Below, one piece after another: positions 1 to 9,582 of a DNA stretch of 32,679 bases. The stretch comes from Alphaproteobacteria bacterium (GTDB lineage Bacteria > Pseudomonadota > Alphaproteobacteria > Caulobacterales > Aquidulcibacteraceae): NCBI GenBank assembly GCA_027484265.1, contig JAIXTH010000310.1, forward strand, positions 1 through 32,679, given 5' to 3'. The notes below the pieces were generated by a model. That model saw nothing but the letters and a program-made list of their open reading frames with translations, had not been told where the DNA came from and did not search any database. How positions within the stretch are numbered: position 1 is the stretch's first letter; every line of letters starts with the position of its first letter. The position numbers and the translations under genes were made by a program.

Positions 1-125
1 CAGATCAATGACGAGTGAGGCCGGTCGCAGTGCCGCGCGCACAGCCCTGCCATCCCGTGCCGGCAGGATGTGCGCCTGCATCCACCCGCTTGCCCTCGCC
101 GCCTGCGGAGCCTAACCCAGCCACC

Positions 126-1106
126 ATGGCCGACCGTCCGACCTTTCTCGACTTCGAAAAGCCGATCGCCGAGCTTGAGAAGAAGATCGACGAGCTGACT
201 GCGACCGCCCAGGCGGGTGGCGCAGCCAATGTCGGTGCCGAGATCGCCCGCCTGCGCGAGAAGTCTGCCAAGGCGCTGGCCGACCTCTATCGCAATCTCG
301 ACCCGTGGCAGCGCACACAGGTGGCGCGCCACCCCGAGCGCCCGCATTTTGTCGACTACGTCAGCACGCTGGTCAGCGATTATGTCGAGCTGTCGGGCGA
401 CCGCTGCTTTGGCGAGGATGCGGCCATCCTGGGCGGCATCGGCCGGATCGGCGGACGGCGGGTGGTGGTGCTGGGTCACGAGAAGGGCCGCACCACCCAG
501 GAGCGGCTCAAGCACAATTTCGGCATGGCCCGCCCGGAAGGCTATCGCAAGGCGATCCGGCTGATGGACCTCGCAGACCGGTTCGGCCTGCCGGTGGTCA
601 GCTTCGTGGATACCGCCGGCGCCTATCCTGGCCTCGATGCCGAGGCACGCGGCCAGGCCGAGGCCATCGCCCGCGCCACCGAGCGCTGCCTGACACTGGG
701 CGTGCCGATGATCTCGGTGATTGCGGGTGAGGGCGGCTCTGGCGGGGCTGTGGCGATTGCGTCGGGCAATGTGGTGCTGATGCTCGAGCATTCGATTTAT
801 TCGGTGATCTCGCCCGAGGGCGCCGCCTCGATCCTGTACCGCGCGTCCGACCGTGCCCGCGACGCGGCGGTGGCGATGAAGATCACCGCACCGGACCTGA
901 AGGGGCTCGGCGTGATCGACGGGATCATCCCCGAACCGCTGGGCGGGGCGCACCGCAACAAGACAGCTGCGATGGAATCGGTCGGTCAGGCGATCGGCCG
1001 GGCCCTGGGCCAGCTGGAAGGCCTGTCCCGCGAGGCGCTGCGGGCCCAGCGGCGTGACCGCTTCCTGGCGATCGGCCGCTCGCTGCTGCAGGCCCCCGAA
1101 GCCTGA
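126..1106 (+). CDS. accA: Acetyl-CoA carboxylase carboxyltransferase subunit alpha
   Basis: MADRPTFLDFEKPIAELEKKIDEL start; RPHFVDYV, GDRCFGEDAAILGGIGR, EGGSGGAVAIASGN and YSVISPEGAASILY are characteristic AccA segments. The ATG at 126 is preferred over the longer ORF start at 15. Confidence 0.97.
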   Translation: MADRPTFLDFEKPIAELEKKIDELTATAQAGGAANVGAEIARLREKSAKALADLYRNLDPWQRTQVARHPERPHFVDYVSTLVSDYVELSGDRCFGEDAAILGGIGRIGGRRVVVLGHEKGRTTQERLKHNFGMARPEGYRKAIRLMDLADRFGLPVVSFVDTAGAYPGLDAEARGQAEAIARATERCLTLGVPMISVIAGEGGSGGAVAIASGNVVLMLEHSIYSVISPEGAASILYRASDRARDAAVAMKITAPDLKGLGVIDGIIPEPLGGAHRNKTAAMESVGQAIGRALGQLEGLSREALRAQRRDRFLAIGRSLLQAPEA

Positions 1107-1110
1107 AGAC

Positions 1111-1746
1111 CTACCCCAGCAGGCGCATCCACAGCGCCCGCAGCATGCCCGCCGTGGCGCCCCAGACATAGTGCCCGTTCCAGGGCATGGCGAAATAGCG
1201 CCGCTGCAGCCCGTTCCACTCGCGCTGTTCCAGCACATGGTTGGCGGGGTCCATGAAGAAGGCGAGCGGGGCGTCGAACACGGCGGCCACTTCGCGCGGA
1301 TCGGCGGTCAGCGCAGGTTCGGAGCGCACAAGGCCCACCACCGGGGTGATCCGGTAACCGCTGACGGTCTCATAGGCATCGGCCAGGCCGATGGGCGTCA
1401 CCAGGGCCGGGTCGAGCCCCACTTCCTCATGTGCCTCGCGCATGGCGGTGTCGACCAGGCTGGGGTCGTTGTCCTGGCGGCGCCCGCCTGGCAGCGCGAT
1501 CTGGCCGGCATGGGTGGGCATGGTGTCGGTGCGCCGGGTGAGGATCAGGTGCAGGCCGGTCTCGCGCGGCACCAGCGCCATCAGCACCCCCGCCTCCTTC
1601 AACCCCGCAGGCGGCGCCGGTCGCCCGCCATGGAGATCGAAGTCGGAGTAAGGCGCAGGCACGCCGGGCGAGGCCGGGTCCAGCGGCAGCAGCCGCCGCT
1701 GCAGCAGGTCTGGCAACTCATCGGGATGGATCGCGCGGGTCATCAC
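1111..1746 (-). CDS. NUDIX hydrolase, CoA pyrophosphatase (NudL-like)
   Basis: LILTRRTDTMPTHAGQIALPGGR...AMREAHEEVGL NUDIX/UPF0035 signature; VSGYRITPVVG and YVWGATAGMLR resemble NudL. Confidence 0.9.
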   Translation of the reverse strand: MMTRAIHPDELPDLLQRRLLPLDPASPGVPAPYSDFDLHGGRPAPPAGLKEAGVLMALVPRETGLHLILTRRTDTMPTHAGQIALPGGRRQDNDPSLVDTAMREAHEEVGLDPALVTPIGLADAYETVSGYRITPVVGLVRSEPALTADPREVAAVFDAPLAFFMDPANHVLEQREWNGLQRRYFAMPWNGHYVWGATAGMLRALWMRLLG

Positions 1747-2321
1747 ACGGGCGCATCCACGGCAAAGAAACGGCCCTGCGACCAGATCCCCACCATACCG
1801 TCGCGCTCTTCGCTCCAGTCCACCAGCTCGTAGAAGGCCGCGCGGGTCATCAGCGCCTCCAGCCGCCCGCGCACCAGCACATAGGGCCTTGGCTCGCGCG
1901 TGGCGGGGTTGACCGCCACCCGCAGCGGATTGTGCGGCCCCAGCGCCACAAGGTCCCCGACATTGGTGAGGACCGAAACGATCTGGGCGGGGCCGCTGCC
2001 GTGCCGGTCCACCCGGATCGCGCGGAAATGCGCGTCCGCGACATGGACAATCACCTTCTCGCCCGGGGTCACCAGCCAGGTGCGCCCGTCCTCATCCTTG
2101 CGCAGGACCGTGGCGAACAGATCCACCAGCGGCTGGCGCCCGATGCGGGTGCCCTGGTGCCACCAGCTGCCGTCGGCGCGGATTTCCATGCCGATGTCGC
2201 CGCAGTCGGGCGGATTCCAGCGCTCCACCGGCGGGATCGCGCGTTCGCCCTGCCCGGTGGCGGCGCGCACACCGGCCAGGATGGCCGCCAGAGCATCGGC
2301 AGGTGCATCGGTTTCAGACAT
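1743..2321 (-). CDS. DUF1285 domain-containing protein
   Basis: MSETDAPADALAAIL...PPVERWNPPDCGDIGMEIRADGSWWHQGTRIGRQPLVDLFATVLRKDEDGRTWLVTPGEK is the typical DUF1285 pattern. Stop overlaps the start of the NUDIX gene. Confidence 0.85.
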   Translation of the reverse strand: MSETDAPADALAAILAGVRAATGQGERAIPPVERWNPPDCGDIGMEIRADGSWWHQGTRIGRQPLVDLFATVLRKDEDGRTWLVTPGEKVIVHVADAHFRAIRVDRHGSGPAQIVSVLTNVGDLVALGPHNPLRVAVNPATREPRPYVLVRGRLEALMTRAAFYELVDWSEERDGMVGIWSQGRFFAVDAPV

Positions 2322-2407
2322 GCCCTTCCCATCCTCTCCGGTCTGGTGTCTATCCCGCAGGGCGGGGTGGCGGCAGGTGCCGCCGCTCTGGCTCCACAGG
2401 TAGGACG

Positions 2408-3430
2408 ATGCTGGCGAGCGGGAAAGACACCGGCGATGCCGGACTTGCACAAGTCGAACAGGAAGCGGCAGCGGCGCTGGACACCGTCGCGCGGATCCGC
2501 ACCGGTATCGGGGCTGCGATTCTGGGACAGGAGCAGGTGGTGGACCTGGTGCTGGCCACGGTGCTGGCGGGTGGCCACGGCCTGCTGGTGGGCGTGCCGG
2601 GCCTGGCCAAGACCCGGCTGGTGGAGGCGCTGGCCGTGGCCTGCGGCCTCGACTGGAGCCGGGTGCAGTTCACACCCGACCTGATGCCCGGCGATATTCT
2701 GGGCTCCGAAGTGCTGGAGACCGCCAGCGATGGCAGCCGCGCCTTCCGTTTCATCAAGGGCCCGATCTTCACCCGCCTGCTGATGGCCGACGAGATCAAC
2801 CGCGCCAGCCCCCGCACACAGTCGGCGCTGCTGCAGGCAATGCAGGAGCAGCACGTCACCATCGCCGGCACCCGCTATGACCTGCCCGCGCCGTTCCATG
2901 TGCTGGCAACCCAGAACCCGATCGAGCAGGAAGGCGCCTATCCCCTGCCCGAAGCCCAGCTCGACCGCTTCCTGCTGCAGATCGATGTGCCCTACCCGGA
3001 CCGCGATACCGAGCGCAGCGTGCTGCTGGCCACCACGGGCATCGAGACCCTGGCCCCCAGGGCGGCGGTCAGCCTCGACGAGCTGGTGGGTCTGCAGGGT
3101 CTGGTGCGGCGCCTGCCGGTGCCCGAGCGGGTGCTGGAAGCCACGCTGGATCTGGTGCGGGCCGCCCGCCCCGAAGTGACCGCGCGCGAGGACATCAAGG
3201 GCCAGGTGGCCTGGGGTCCCGGCCCGCGCGCCGGTCAGGCGCTGATCCGCGCCGCCAAGGCCCGGGCGCTGCTGCGCGGACGGTTGGCGCCGTCACTCGA
3301 TGATGTGGCCCACCTAGCCCAGGCCGCCCTGGGGCACCGGATGGCGCTGACCTGGCGGGCGCGGGCGGACGGGGTGGATCTGGCCGGCCTGATAGCCCGG
3401 ATGACCGCCGATGTTCTCACTGGGCGCTGA
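2408..3430 (+). CDS. MoxR-family AAA+ ATPase
   Basis: Walker [75 protein letters not shown]. Confidence 0.95.
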   Translation: MLASGKDTGDAGLAQVEQEAAAALDTVARIRTGIGAAILGQEQVVDLVLATVLAGGHGLLVGVPGLAKTRLVEALAVACGLDWSRVQFTPDLMPGDILGSEVLETASDGSRAFRFIKGPIFTRLLMADEINRASPRTQSALLQAMQEQHVTIAGTRYDLPAPFHVLATQNPIEQEGAYPLPEAQLDRFLLQIDVPYPDRDTERSVLLATTGIETLAPRAAVSLDELVGLQGLVRRLPVPERVLEATLDLVRAARPEVTAREDIKGQVAWGPGPRAGQALIRAAKARALLRGRLAPSLDDVAHLAQAALGHRMALTWRARADGVDLAGLIARMTADVLTGR

Positions 3431-4325
3431 CCGCACCGACCCCGCCCCTGGCAGGGCTTCATCCAGCCCAACAACCGACCGGCAGCTGGCGGCCGATGCC
3501 AATGCGCTGGCCCGCGACCTCGGTGGCCTGATGCTGGATGCGCGCCAGGTGGCCCAGGCGGTTCTGCCCGGGCTGCATGGCCAGCGGCGCGCAGGGCCGG
3601 GCGAAGCGTTCCTCGAATATCGCGAGCCGCTGCCCGGCGAGAGCCTGCGGATGATCGACTGGCGGCGCAGCGGCCGCACAGACCGGCTGTTCGTGCGCGA
3701 GCGCGAGCGGGAGGTGCCGGCCCGCCTGCACCTGTGGACCGACGCCCGCGCCACCATGGACTGGAGCTCACAGCCGGCCCTGCCCGGCAAGGCCCGGCGG
3801 GCCGCGACCCTGGTTCTGGCACTCGGCCTCGCCGCCCGGCGCCAGGGCGAGGCCGTGCTGGTCTGCGGCGCCAGCCGCCCCGCTGTCAGCGACATGGCGC
3901 TGGCCGCCACCCTCGCCGCCCAGAGCCTGTCCGAGCCGTTGCCGCCCGGACCTGGCAGTGCCCTGATGGCCAGTGACGGGCTGGAAGATGCCGAGGTCTG
4001 GCGCGCGCGTGCCCGCGCCGCTTCGGCAGCGCGGTGCAGGCTGGTGGTTCTGCTGGTGGCAGACCCGGCGGAAGAGACGTTTCCCTATCGGGGCCGGGTG
4101 CAGTTCCTGTCCCCCGGAGCCGACACCCGCGGGCGGCTGCTGGGCCGGGCCGAGGCCGCAGCGGATGCCTACAGAGCGCTGCACGCCGGACAGATGGCGG
4201 CGGTGGAGGCGGCGCTGCAGGAAGCGGGGGCCGATGTGGTGCGCTATCGGACCGACCAGCCGCTTTTGCCGGTGGCGCAGCGGGTGGGCCTGCTGCTGTC
4301 GGATGGCGGGGGGCCGAGGCGATGA
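3411..4325 (+). CDS. DUF58 domain-containing protein
   Basis: EYREPLPGESLRMIDWRRSGRTDRLFVREREREVPARLHLWTDARATMDW matches the DUF58 core; follows MoxR with a 20-bp overlap. Confidence 0.92.
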   Translation: MFSLGADRTDPAPGRASSSPTTDRQLAADANALARDLGGLMLDARQVAQAVLPGLHGQRRAGPGEAFLEYREPLPGESLRMIDWRRSGRTDRLFVREREREVPARLHLWTDARATMDWSSQPALPGKARRAATLVLALGLAARRQGEAVLVCGASRPAVSDMALAATLAAQSLSEPLPPGPGSALMASDGLEDAEVWRARARAASAARCRLVVLLVADPAEETFPYRGRVQFLSPGADTRGRLLGRAEAAADAYRALHAGQMAAVEAALQEAGADVVRYRTDQPLLPVAQRVGLLLSDGGGPRR

Positions 4326-7093
4326 TGCAGGCACTGCCCGGCCTTGCCTTGCAGACACCGCTGGCGCTGTGGCTGCTGCTGCTGGTGCCGCTGGTGTGGC
4401 TGGTGGCGCGGGCGGTTCCGCCTGCGCCGCAGCGGCAGCTGTTTCCGCCTGCGGTCCTGATGGAACGGCTGGCGCCCACCGAGGAGACCCCGCGCAGCGC
4501 ACCGCCGTGGCTGACCGTGCTGCGCATGCTGGTACTGGCCATCCTGATCTGCGGCCTGGCGGGGCCGAGCCTGGTTCCGCGCGAGGGACGCGACAGCCGG
4601 CCGCTGGTGATCGTGATCGACAATGGCTGGACCCTGGCAGGGAACTGGGCAGCGGTACGCGAGGAGGCGGCGGCGCTGGCGCGCAGCGCCGAAGGGCCGG
4701 TCCGCCTGATCCTCACCGCACCCGACGACGAGGCCGCCCGGGCCGGCCTGCCCGAGGAACTGCCGCCGCAGCGGGCAGCCGCTGCGATCCTGGCCCTGAC
4801 GCCCCGCCCCTGGCTGCCGGATGCAGCGGCGGCCCTGCCCCGGCTCAGCGCTGTGCCGCAAGGTGTGCGGACCGTGTGGTGGAGCGACGGGGTGGGCCAT
4901 GCCGGCCTGGCCGAAGCGGCCCGGGTGCTGGCGGCGCGCGGACCGGTGACCGTCCGCCTGCCCGAGGCCGGACCGATCGCCATCACCAACGCCACCCCGA
5001 CCTCGCAGGGCTTCCAGCTGGCTCTCACCCGGGGTCCCGGTGCAGCCGGCACCGTGACCGTGGAGGCGGTGGACAGTGACGGCCGGGTGCTGGCCAGCGG
5101 CCCGGCCAGCTCGCCCTCCGGCGCGGCGGCCCTGGCCGTTCCCGATACCGAGGCCGGACGCGTGGCCATGATCCGGGTGCGCGGCCAGGCGTCCGCCGGT
5201 TCCACCTGGCTGCAGGATAGTTTCGGGCGACGGCCCCGGGTCGGGATCGTGGCCGAGCGGCGGGAGCTGCAGCCGTTGCTGGCCGATGCCCATTATCTGG
5301 AAGCCGCGCTGTCGCCCCATGGCTCGATGGTGCGCGGACCGGCGCAGGAACTGGCGCAGGCCGGATTGGACGCCATCCTGCTGCCCGATACCGGCCAGCT
5401 CGATGAGGCGGACGCCGCCGCGCTGGAGCGGTTCGTGAACCGGGGCGGCCTGCTGGTGCGGTTCGCCGGGCCGCGTCTGGCGGCAGCGGCGGGCGAGGCC
5501 CAGCTTCTGCCGCTCGCGGTATCGCCCACGCCCCGGCGGCTGGATGGTGCCCTGACCTGGTCTGCCGCCGACGCCATGGCGCCCTTTGCCCGCACCTCGC
5601 CCTTTGCAGGCCTGACCGCACCGGCAGATGCCCGCATCCGCCAGATCGTGGCGGCTGCCGATCCAGCTGCGCCCGCGCCCGAGACCTGGGCGCGGCTGAG
5701 CGATGGCAGCCCACTGGTCAGTGCCGGAGGGATGGGACGCGGCACGCTGGTGCTGTTCCACACCACGGCAGGACCTGCGTGGTCCGATGTGGCGTTCAGC
5801 GGCCTGCAGGTGGCGATGCTGCGCCGGGTGCTGGCGCGGGCAGGCTCGCGGGCGCTGCCAACGTCGGTGCTGGCGCCGGTATTGCCGCTGAAGGCGGTGC
5901 TGGTGCTGGATGGCAATGGCCGCACCGCTGCACCTGACGGACGCGAGCGCTCCATCGCCCCCGCCGAAGTCAGCACCGCCGTGCCCGGACCCGGACGGCC
6001 CCCCGGGATCTATGAGGCTGGCGGATCGCGCCTTGTGCTGCAGACAGCCCGCCCTGGCGTGCGCCTGCCACCGCTGCCGCCGCTGCCGGCCGGGGTGACG
6101 ACGGTCAGCGCCGCGCCCGATGCGCCGCGCCCGCTGGGTGGTTGGCTGGTGGCAGCAGCGGCGGGGCTGCTGCTGCTCGAGATGATCCTGGCGCTGGCGC
6201 TGGCCGGACATCTGCGCGGGGTCGCAGGGCGGCTGCCCGGCCTGCGGCGGGCAGCGCCGGGCACGGCAGCCGTGGTGGCGGGCCTCGCCCTGTGGCTGGC
6301 AGCCAGTCTCCTGCCCCAGGCCGGCGGAGCCCAGCCCTTCCAGGACCCGTTCGGACCGCCCCCGTCCACCGCCCAGTCGCGCGAGCCCGATGACCTGCAG
6401 CTGGCCTATATCCGCACCGGCGACAGCGCCATGGATGCCCGCGCCAGGGCAGGTCTCGAGGGCCTTGGCCGCGTCCTGACCGAGCGCACCACAGTCGAGC
6501 CCGGCGCCGTGGCCGAGCTGGACCCGGCAACGGCCCCTCTGGCGCTCTACCCGGTCATCTACTGGCTGCTGCCCGACAATCCGCAACCGCTTGGCCCGGA
6601 CGCGGCCCGGGCCCTCAACCGCTACATGCGGTCGGGCGGCCTGCTGTTCGTGGATTCGCGCGGTGCAGGCGGCACCGCTGCCACCGCCCAGGCGCGGGTG
6701 CGCACCGCCCTGCGCGGCCTGGAGATACCGCCGCTGGAGCAGGTGCCCGCCAATCACGTGCTGACCCGCACCTTCTATCTGCTGAGGGGCTTTCCGGGGC
6801 GCTATGGCAGCACGAGGCTGTTCACGGAAAGCGCGGCCAGCGCACAGGCATCCGCCAATGACGGCGTCAGCCCGATCCTGATCGGGGATGGTGACTGGGC
6901 GGCAGCCTGGGCCTCGCGGCCCGACGGCCGGGCTGTGGCGGCCGTGGAGGGCGGCGAGCCGGGGCGCGAAGGCGCGCTGCGGGCCGGGGTGAATATCGTG
7001 ATGTATGCCCTCACCGGGAACTACAAGGCCGACCAGGTTCACATGCCGGCGCTGATCGAGCGCCTCGGCCGGCCATCGGTGGCACCGGAATGA
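4322..7093 (+). CDS. BatA-type N-terminus plus DUF4159 domain protein
   Basis: N-terminal ALWLLLLVPLVWLVAR membrane segment (BatA-like), second TM region LVAAAAGLLLLEMILALALAG, C-terminal DUF4159-like PDDLQLAYIRTGDSAMDARARAGLEGLGRVLTERT...LNRYMRSGGLLFVDSRG. ATGA overlap with the DUF58 gene. Confidence 0.88.
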   Translation: MMQALPGLALQTPLALWLLLLVPLVWLVARAVPPAPQRQLFPPAVLMERLAPTEETPRSAPPWLTVLRMLVLAILICGLAGPSLVPREGRDSRPLVIVIDNGWTLAGNWAAVREEAAALARSAEGPVRLILTAPDDEAARAGLPEELPPQRAAAAILALTPRPWLPDAAAALPRLSAVPQGVRTVWWSDGVGHAGLAEAARVLAARGPVTVRLPEAGPIAITNATPTSQGFQLALTRGPGAAGTVTVEAVDSDGRVLASGPASSPSGAAALAVPDTEAGRVAMIRVRGQASAGSTWLQDSFGRRPRVGIVAERRELQPLLADAHYLEAALSPHGSMVRGPAQELAQAGLDAILLPDTGQLDEADAAALERFVNRGGLLVRFAGPRLAAAAGEAQLLPLAVSPTPRRLDGALTWSAADAMAPFARTSPFAGLTAPADARIRQIVAAADPAAPAPETWARLSDGSPLVSAGGMGRGTLVLFHTTAGPAWSDVAFSGLQVAMLRRVLARAGSRALPTSVLAPVLPLKAVLVLDGNGRTAAPDGRERSIAPAEVSTAVPGPGRPPGIYEAGGSRLVLQTARPGVRLPPLPPLPAGVTTVSAAPDAPRPLGGWLVAAAAGLLLLEMILALALAGHLRGVAGRLPGLRRAAPGTAAVVAGLALWLAASLLPQAGGAQPFQDPFGPPPSTAQSREPDDLQLAYIRTGDSAMDARARAGLEGLGRVLTERTTVEPGAVAELDPATAPLALYPVIYWLLPDNPQPLGPDAARALNRYMRSGGLLFVDSRGAGGTAATAQARVRTALRGLEIPPLEQVPANHVLTRTFYLLRGFPGRYGSTRLFTESAASAQASANDGVSPILIGDGDWAAAWASRPDGRAVAAVEGGEPGREGALRAGVNIVMYALTGNYKADQVHMPALIERLGRPSVAPE

Positions 7094-9090
7094 ACGCGCA
7101 GCTGGGACTTGCCGCCGCACCGCTGGTGCCCTGGCCCTGGCTGGCGGGGATCGCCGTGGCCGTGGTGCTGGTCATTGCGCTGTATCTGGCCGCACGGGGG
7201 CGGGCACCGGTCAGCCGGGGGCTGGCCCTGGCAGCGGTGCTGGCCGCGCTGGCCGGTCCCGTGGTGGTGCGCGAGACCCGGGCACCGGTGCGGTCCGTGG
7301 TGGCCGTGGTCGTGGACCGCTCGGAGAGCATGCGGCTCGCGGAGCGCAGTGCCGGGGCAGAAGCGGCGCTGGCCGCTGTCCAGCAGCGCCTTGCCGCTGA
7401 AGGCGATCTGGATGTGCGGGTCGGTGCCATGCGCGGCGATGCCGACGGCACCCGGCTGGCCGGCACGCTGGACCAGCTGCTGGCGGGCACGCCACCCGAC
7501 CGGGTGGCCGGCGTGATCGTGATCACCGATGGCCGGATCGTGGATGGCGACGAGCTGTCGGCCACCATGCCGCTGCACCAGGTGCTGGTGGGCAGCCGCG
7601 ACGAGCAGGACCGGCGCCTGACCCTGGTGGCCGCCCCGCGCACCGGCCAGGTCGGTGGCACCGTGGCCGTCACGGTGAAAGTCGAGGACGCACGGGCCGG
7701 CGCCGGTCCGGCCACCCTGATCGTGCATGGCGGCAATGGCGCCCGCCAGGAAGCCACCGTGACTGTCGGCGAGCCCGTCACGCTGAATGTGCCGGTCGAC
7801 CGGCGCGGCACCATCCCGTTTGCCATCGAGACGCCTGTGCTGGCGGACGAGGTGTCGGGCGCCAACAATGCGTTGGCGCTGTCGGTGACCGGTGTGCGCG
7901 ACCGGCTGCGGGTGCTGCTGGTGACCGGCGAACCCTATGCCGGCCTGCGGGCCTGGCGGAACCTGCTGAAGGCCGATCCGTCGGTGGACCTGGTGCAGTT
8001 CACCATCCTGCGCTCGGACGTCAACATCGACTTCACGCCGCCCGAGGAAATGTCGCTGATCGCGTTTCCCACCCGCGAACTGTTCATCGAGAAGATCCAG
8101 GAGTTCGACCTGGTGATCTTCGACCGGTTCCGGCAGCTGGATGTGCTGGAGGAGGCCTATCTGGAGAATGTGGCCCGCTGGGTCGAGGATGGCGGCGCCT
8201 TCCTGATGCTGGCAGGACCGGGAGAGGGTGAGGGCGACGGGGTGTCGGCCACGCCGATGGCGCGGGTGCTGCCGGTCCAGCCGCTGCCCGGCAGCGCACC
8301 GGACGAGCCGTTCCGCCCCGCCCTGACCGAAGCTGGCCTCACCCATCCGGTCACGGCACCCTTTGCGGGCGAGGCCGGGAGCTGGGGGCGCTGGCTGCGG
8401 GTCCAGCCGTCGCAGGCGCGGGGCTCGGTGCTGATGGCGGGGCCGAATGGCGCGCCGCTTCTGGTTCTGGGCCAGATCGGACAGGGCCGCGCAGCTGCGG
8501 TGATGTCGGACACCGCCTGGCTGTGGCAGCGCGGCCATGAAGGCGGCGGCCCGTTCGACGAGCTGTTCCGCCGCACAGCTCACTGGCTGATGAAGGAGCC
8601 CGATCTCGACGCCGACCGGCTGACGCTGCGGCCAACGGCGCAGGGCCTCGAGATCGACCGCCGGGCCAGCGAGCCGCCCGGCCCGGCCCTGGTGCGCGGA
8701 CCGACAGGGGCCAGCTCCGCTGTCCAGCTGGCCACCGGGGATAGCCCCGGCCAGTATCGGGCTGCGGTCGAGGTGTCAGCGCCGGGTCTGCATGAAGTGA
8801 TATCCGGCACGGTCAGCGCCTTCACCGTTGCCGGAATCGGCACTGCAGCCGAGGCCACGCTGCTGTCGGCCGATCCGTCGGCGCTGGAGGCTGCCTGGCA
8901 GCGTGGCCCGGGGGTCGGCACGGTCTTTGTCGGACGCAGCGGTCGGGGCGATCCGGGCGATCCCGGCCTGCGGAACGTGCGCGCCTCGGTGATCACGTCC
9001 CTGCGCCAGGAGCCACTTGTGCCATCCTGGGCGCTGGGGCTGCTCCTGCTGGGCCTTTCGCTGGTGGCCTGGCTGCGCGAGGGGCGGTGA
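7090..9090 (+). CDS. Membrane protein with vWA-like and glutamine-amidotransferase-like regions, last gene of the MoxR operon
   Basis: SVVAVVVDRSESMRLAERS (MIDAS-like DxSxS), VIVITDGRIVDGDE, LRVLLVTGEPYAGLRAWRNLLKADPSVDLVQFTILRS; terminal TM LGLLLLGLSLVAWL. ATGA overlap with the DUF4159 gene. Confidence 0.82.
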   Translation: MNAQLGLAAAPLVPWPWLAGIAVAVVLVIALYLAARGRAPVSRGLALAAVLAALAGPVVVRETRAPVRSVVAVVVDRSESMRLAERSAGAEAALAAVQQRLAAEGDLDVRVGAMRGDADGTRLAGTLDQLLAGTPPDRVAGVIVITDGRIVDGDELSATMPLHQVLVGSRDEQDRRLTLVAAPRTGQVGGTVAVTVKVEDARAGAGPATLIVHGGNGARQEATVTVGEPVTLNVPVDRRGTIPFAIETPVLADEVSGANNALALSVTGVRDRLRVLLVTGEPYAGLRAWRNLLKADPSVDLVQFTILRSDVNIDFTPPEEMSLIAFPTRELFIEKIQEFDLVIFDRFRQLDVLEEAYLENVARWVEDGGAFLMLAGPGEGEGDGVSATPMARVLPVQPLPGSAPDEPFRPALTEAGLTHPVTAPFAGEAGSWGRWLRVQPSQARGSVLMAGPNGAPLLVLGQIGQGRAAAVMSDTAWLWQRGHEGGGPFDELFRRTAHWLMKEPDLDADRLTLRPTAQGLEIDRRASEPPGPALVRGPTGASSAVQLATGDSPGQYRAAVEVSAPGLHEVISGTVSAFTVAGIGTAAEATLLSADPSALEAAWQRGPGVGTVFVGRSGRGDPGDPGLRNVRASVITSLRQEPLVPSWALGLLLLGLSLVAWLREGR

Positions 9091-9372
9091 ACCGGGCCGA
9101 TTCCGGAGCCGAAGCAGACCGTCCCGAGCGGATTTCCCGCACCGCAGATCGCCTCTGTTTCCGGTTGGCGGATACGGGTCACAGAGCAGGCACAAACGCA
9201 TAGCTGCTATGCGCACGACCCGTCATTGTCCTCAGCAATTCGTGATCGGATAAACTGTCATGACAATCCGGCAGAAAAATTCCGATTTCAGGACTGTCGC
9301 AGAAAATTCATCCCCGCCGGCACCGCTGATCCCGGATTGGTGGGCCATGATGTTTGTCAAGGGCAGTTCCCT

Positions 9373-9419
9373 CGAAAAAATCGACCGGCGCCGCGCGCAC
9401 TGGGCGGGTCGATTTTTCG
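9373..9419. terminator. Hairpin with A-tract and T-tract arms, candidate bidirectional terminator
   Basis: cgaaaaaatcgacc (9373-9386) pairs with ggtcgatttttcg (9407-9419); perfect 11-bp core aaaaatcgacc/ggtcgattttt. Confidence 0.5.
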
Positions 9420-9582
9420 CTTGAAGAGTTCAGGGCCCTGACGATATAGCGCCCGCCGCCGGCCAAGGTGCAGCGTGACTCCCACACGCAACGCCCAGCG
9501 CCGACCACCCAACCACCCCAGCGAGACCTCCGCTTGCGAGGCTGGCTGACAGCACTGCCGGAAACGGCAAACGAGGAACACT

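Noticed and set aside
1111-1746. NUDIX box lacking the canonical GX5E spacing
   Set aside because: This is normal for the NudL/UPF0035 subfamily, which shares the VSGYxxTPVVG and VWGxTAG segments, so it is not an anomaly.
4244-7120. 958-aa minus-strand ORF opposite the DUF4159 gene
   Set aside because: Antisense shadow ORF expected in very high-GC DNA; Gln/Arg/His-rich low-information sequence with no recognisable motif, while the plus-strand protein is clearly real.
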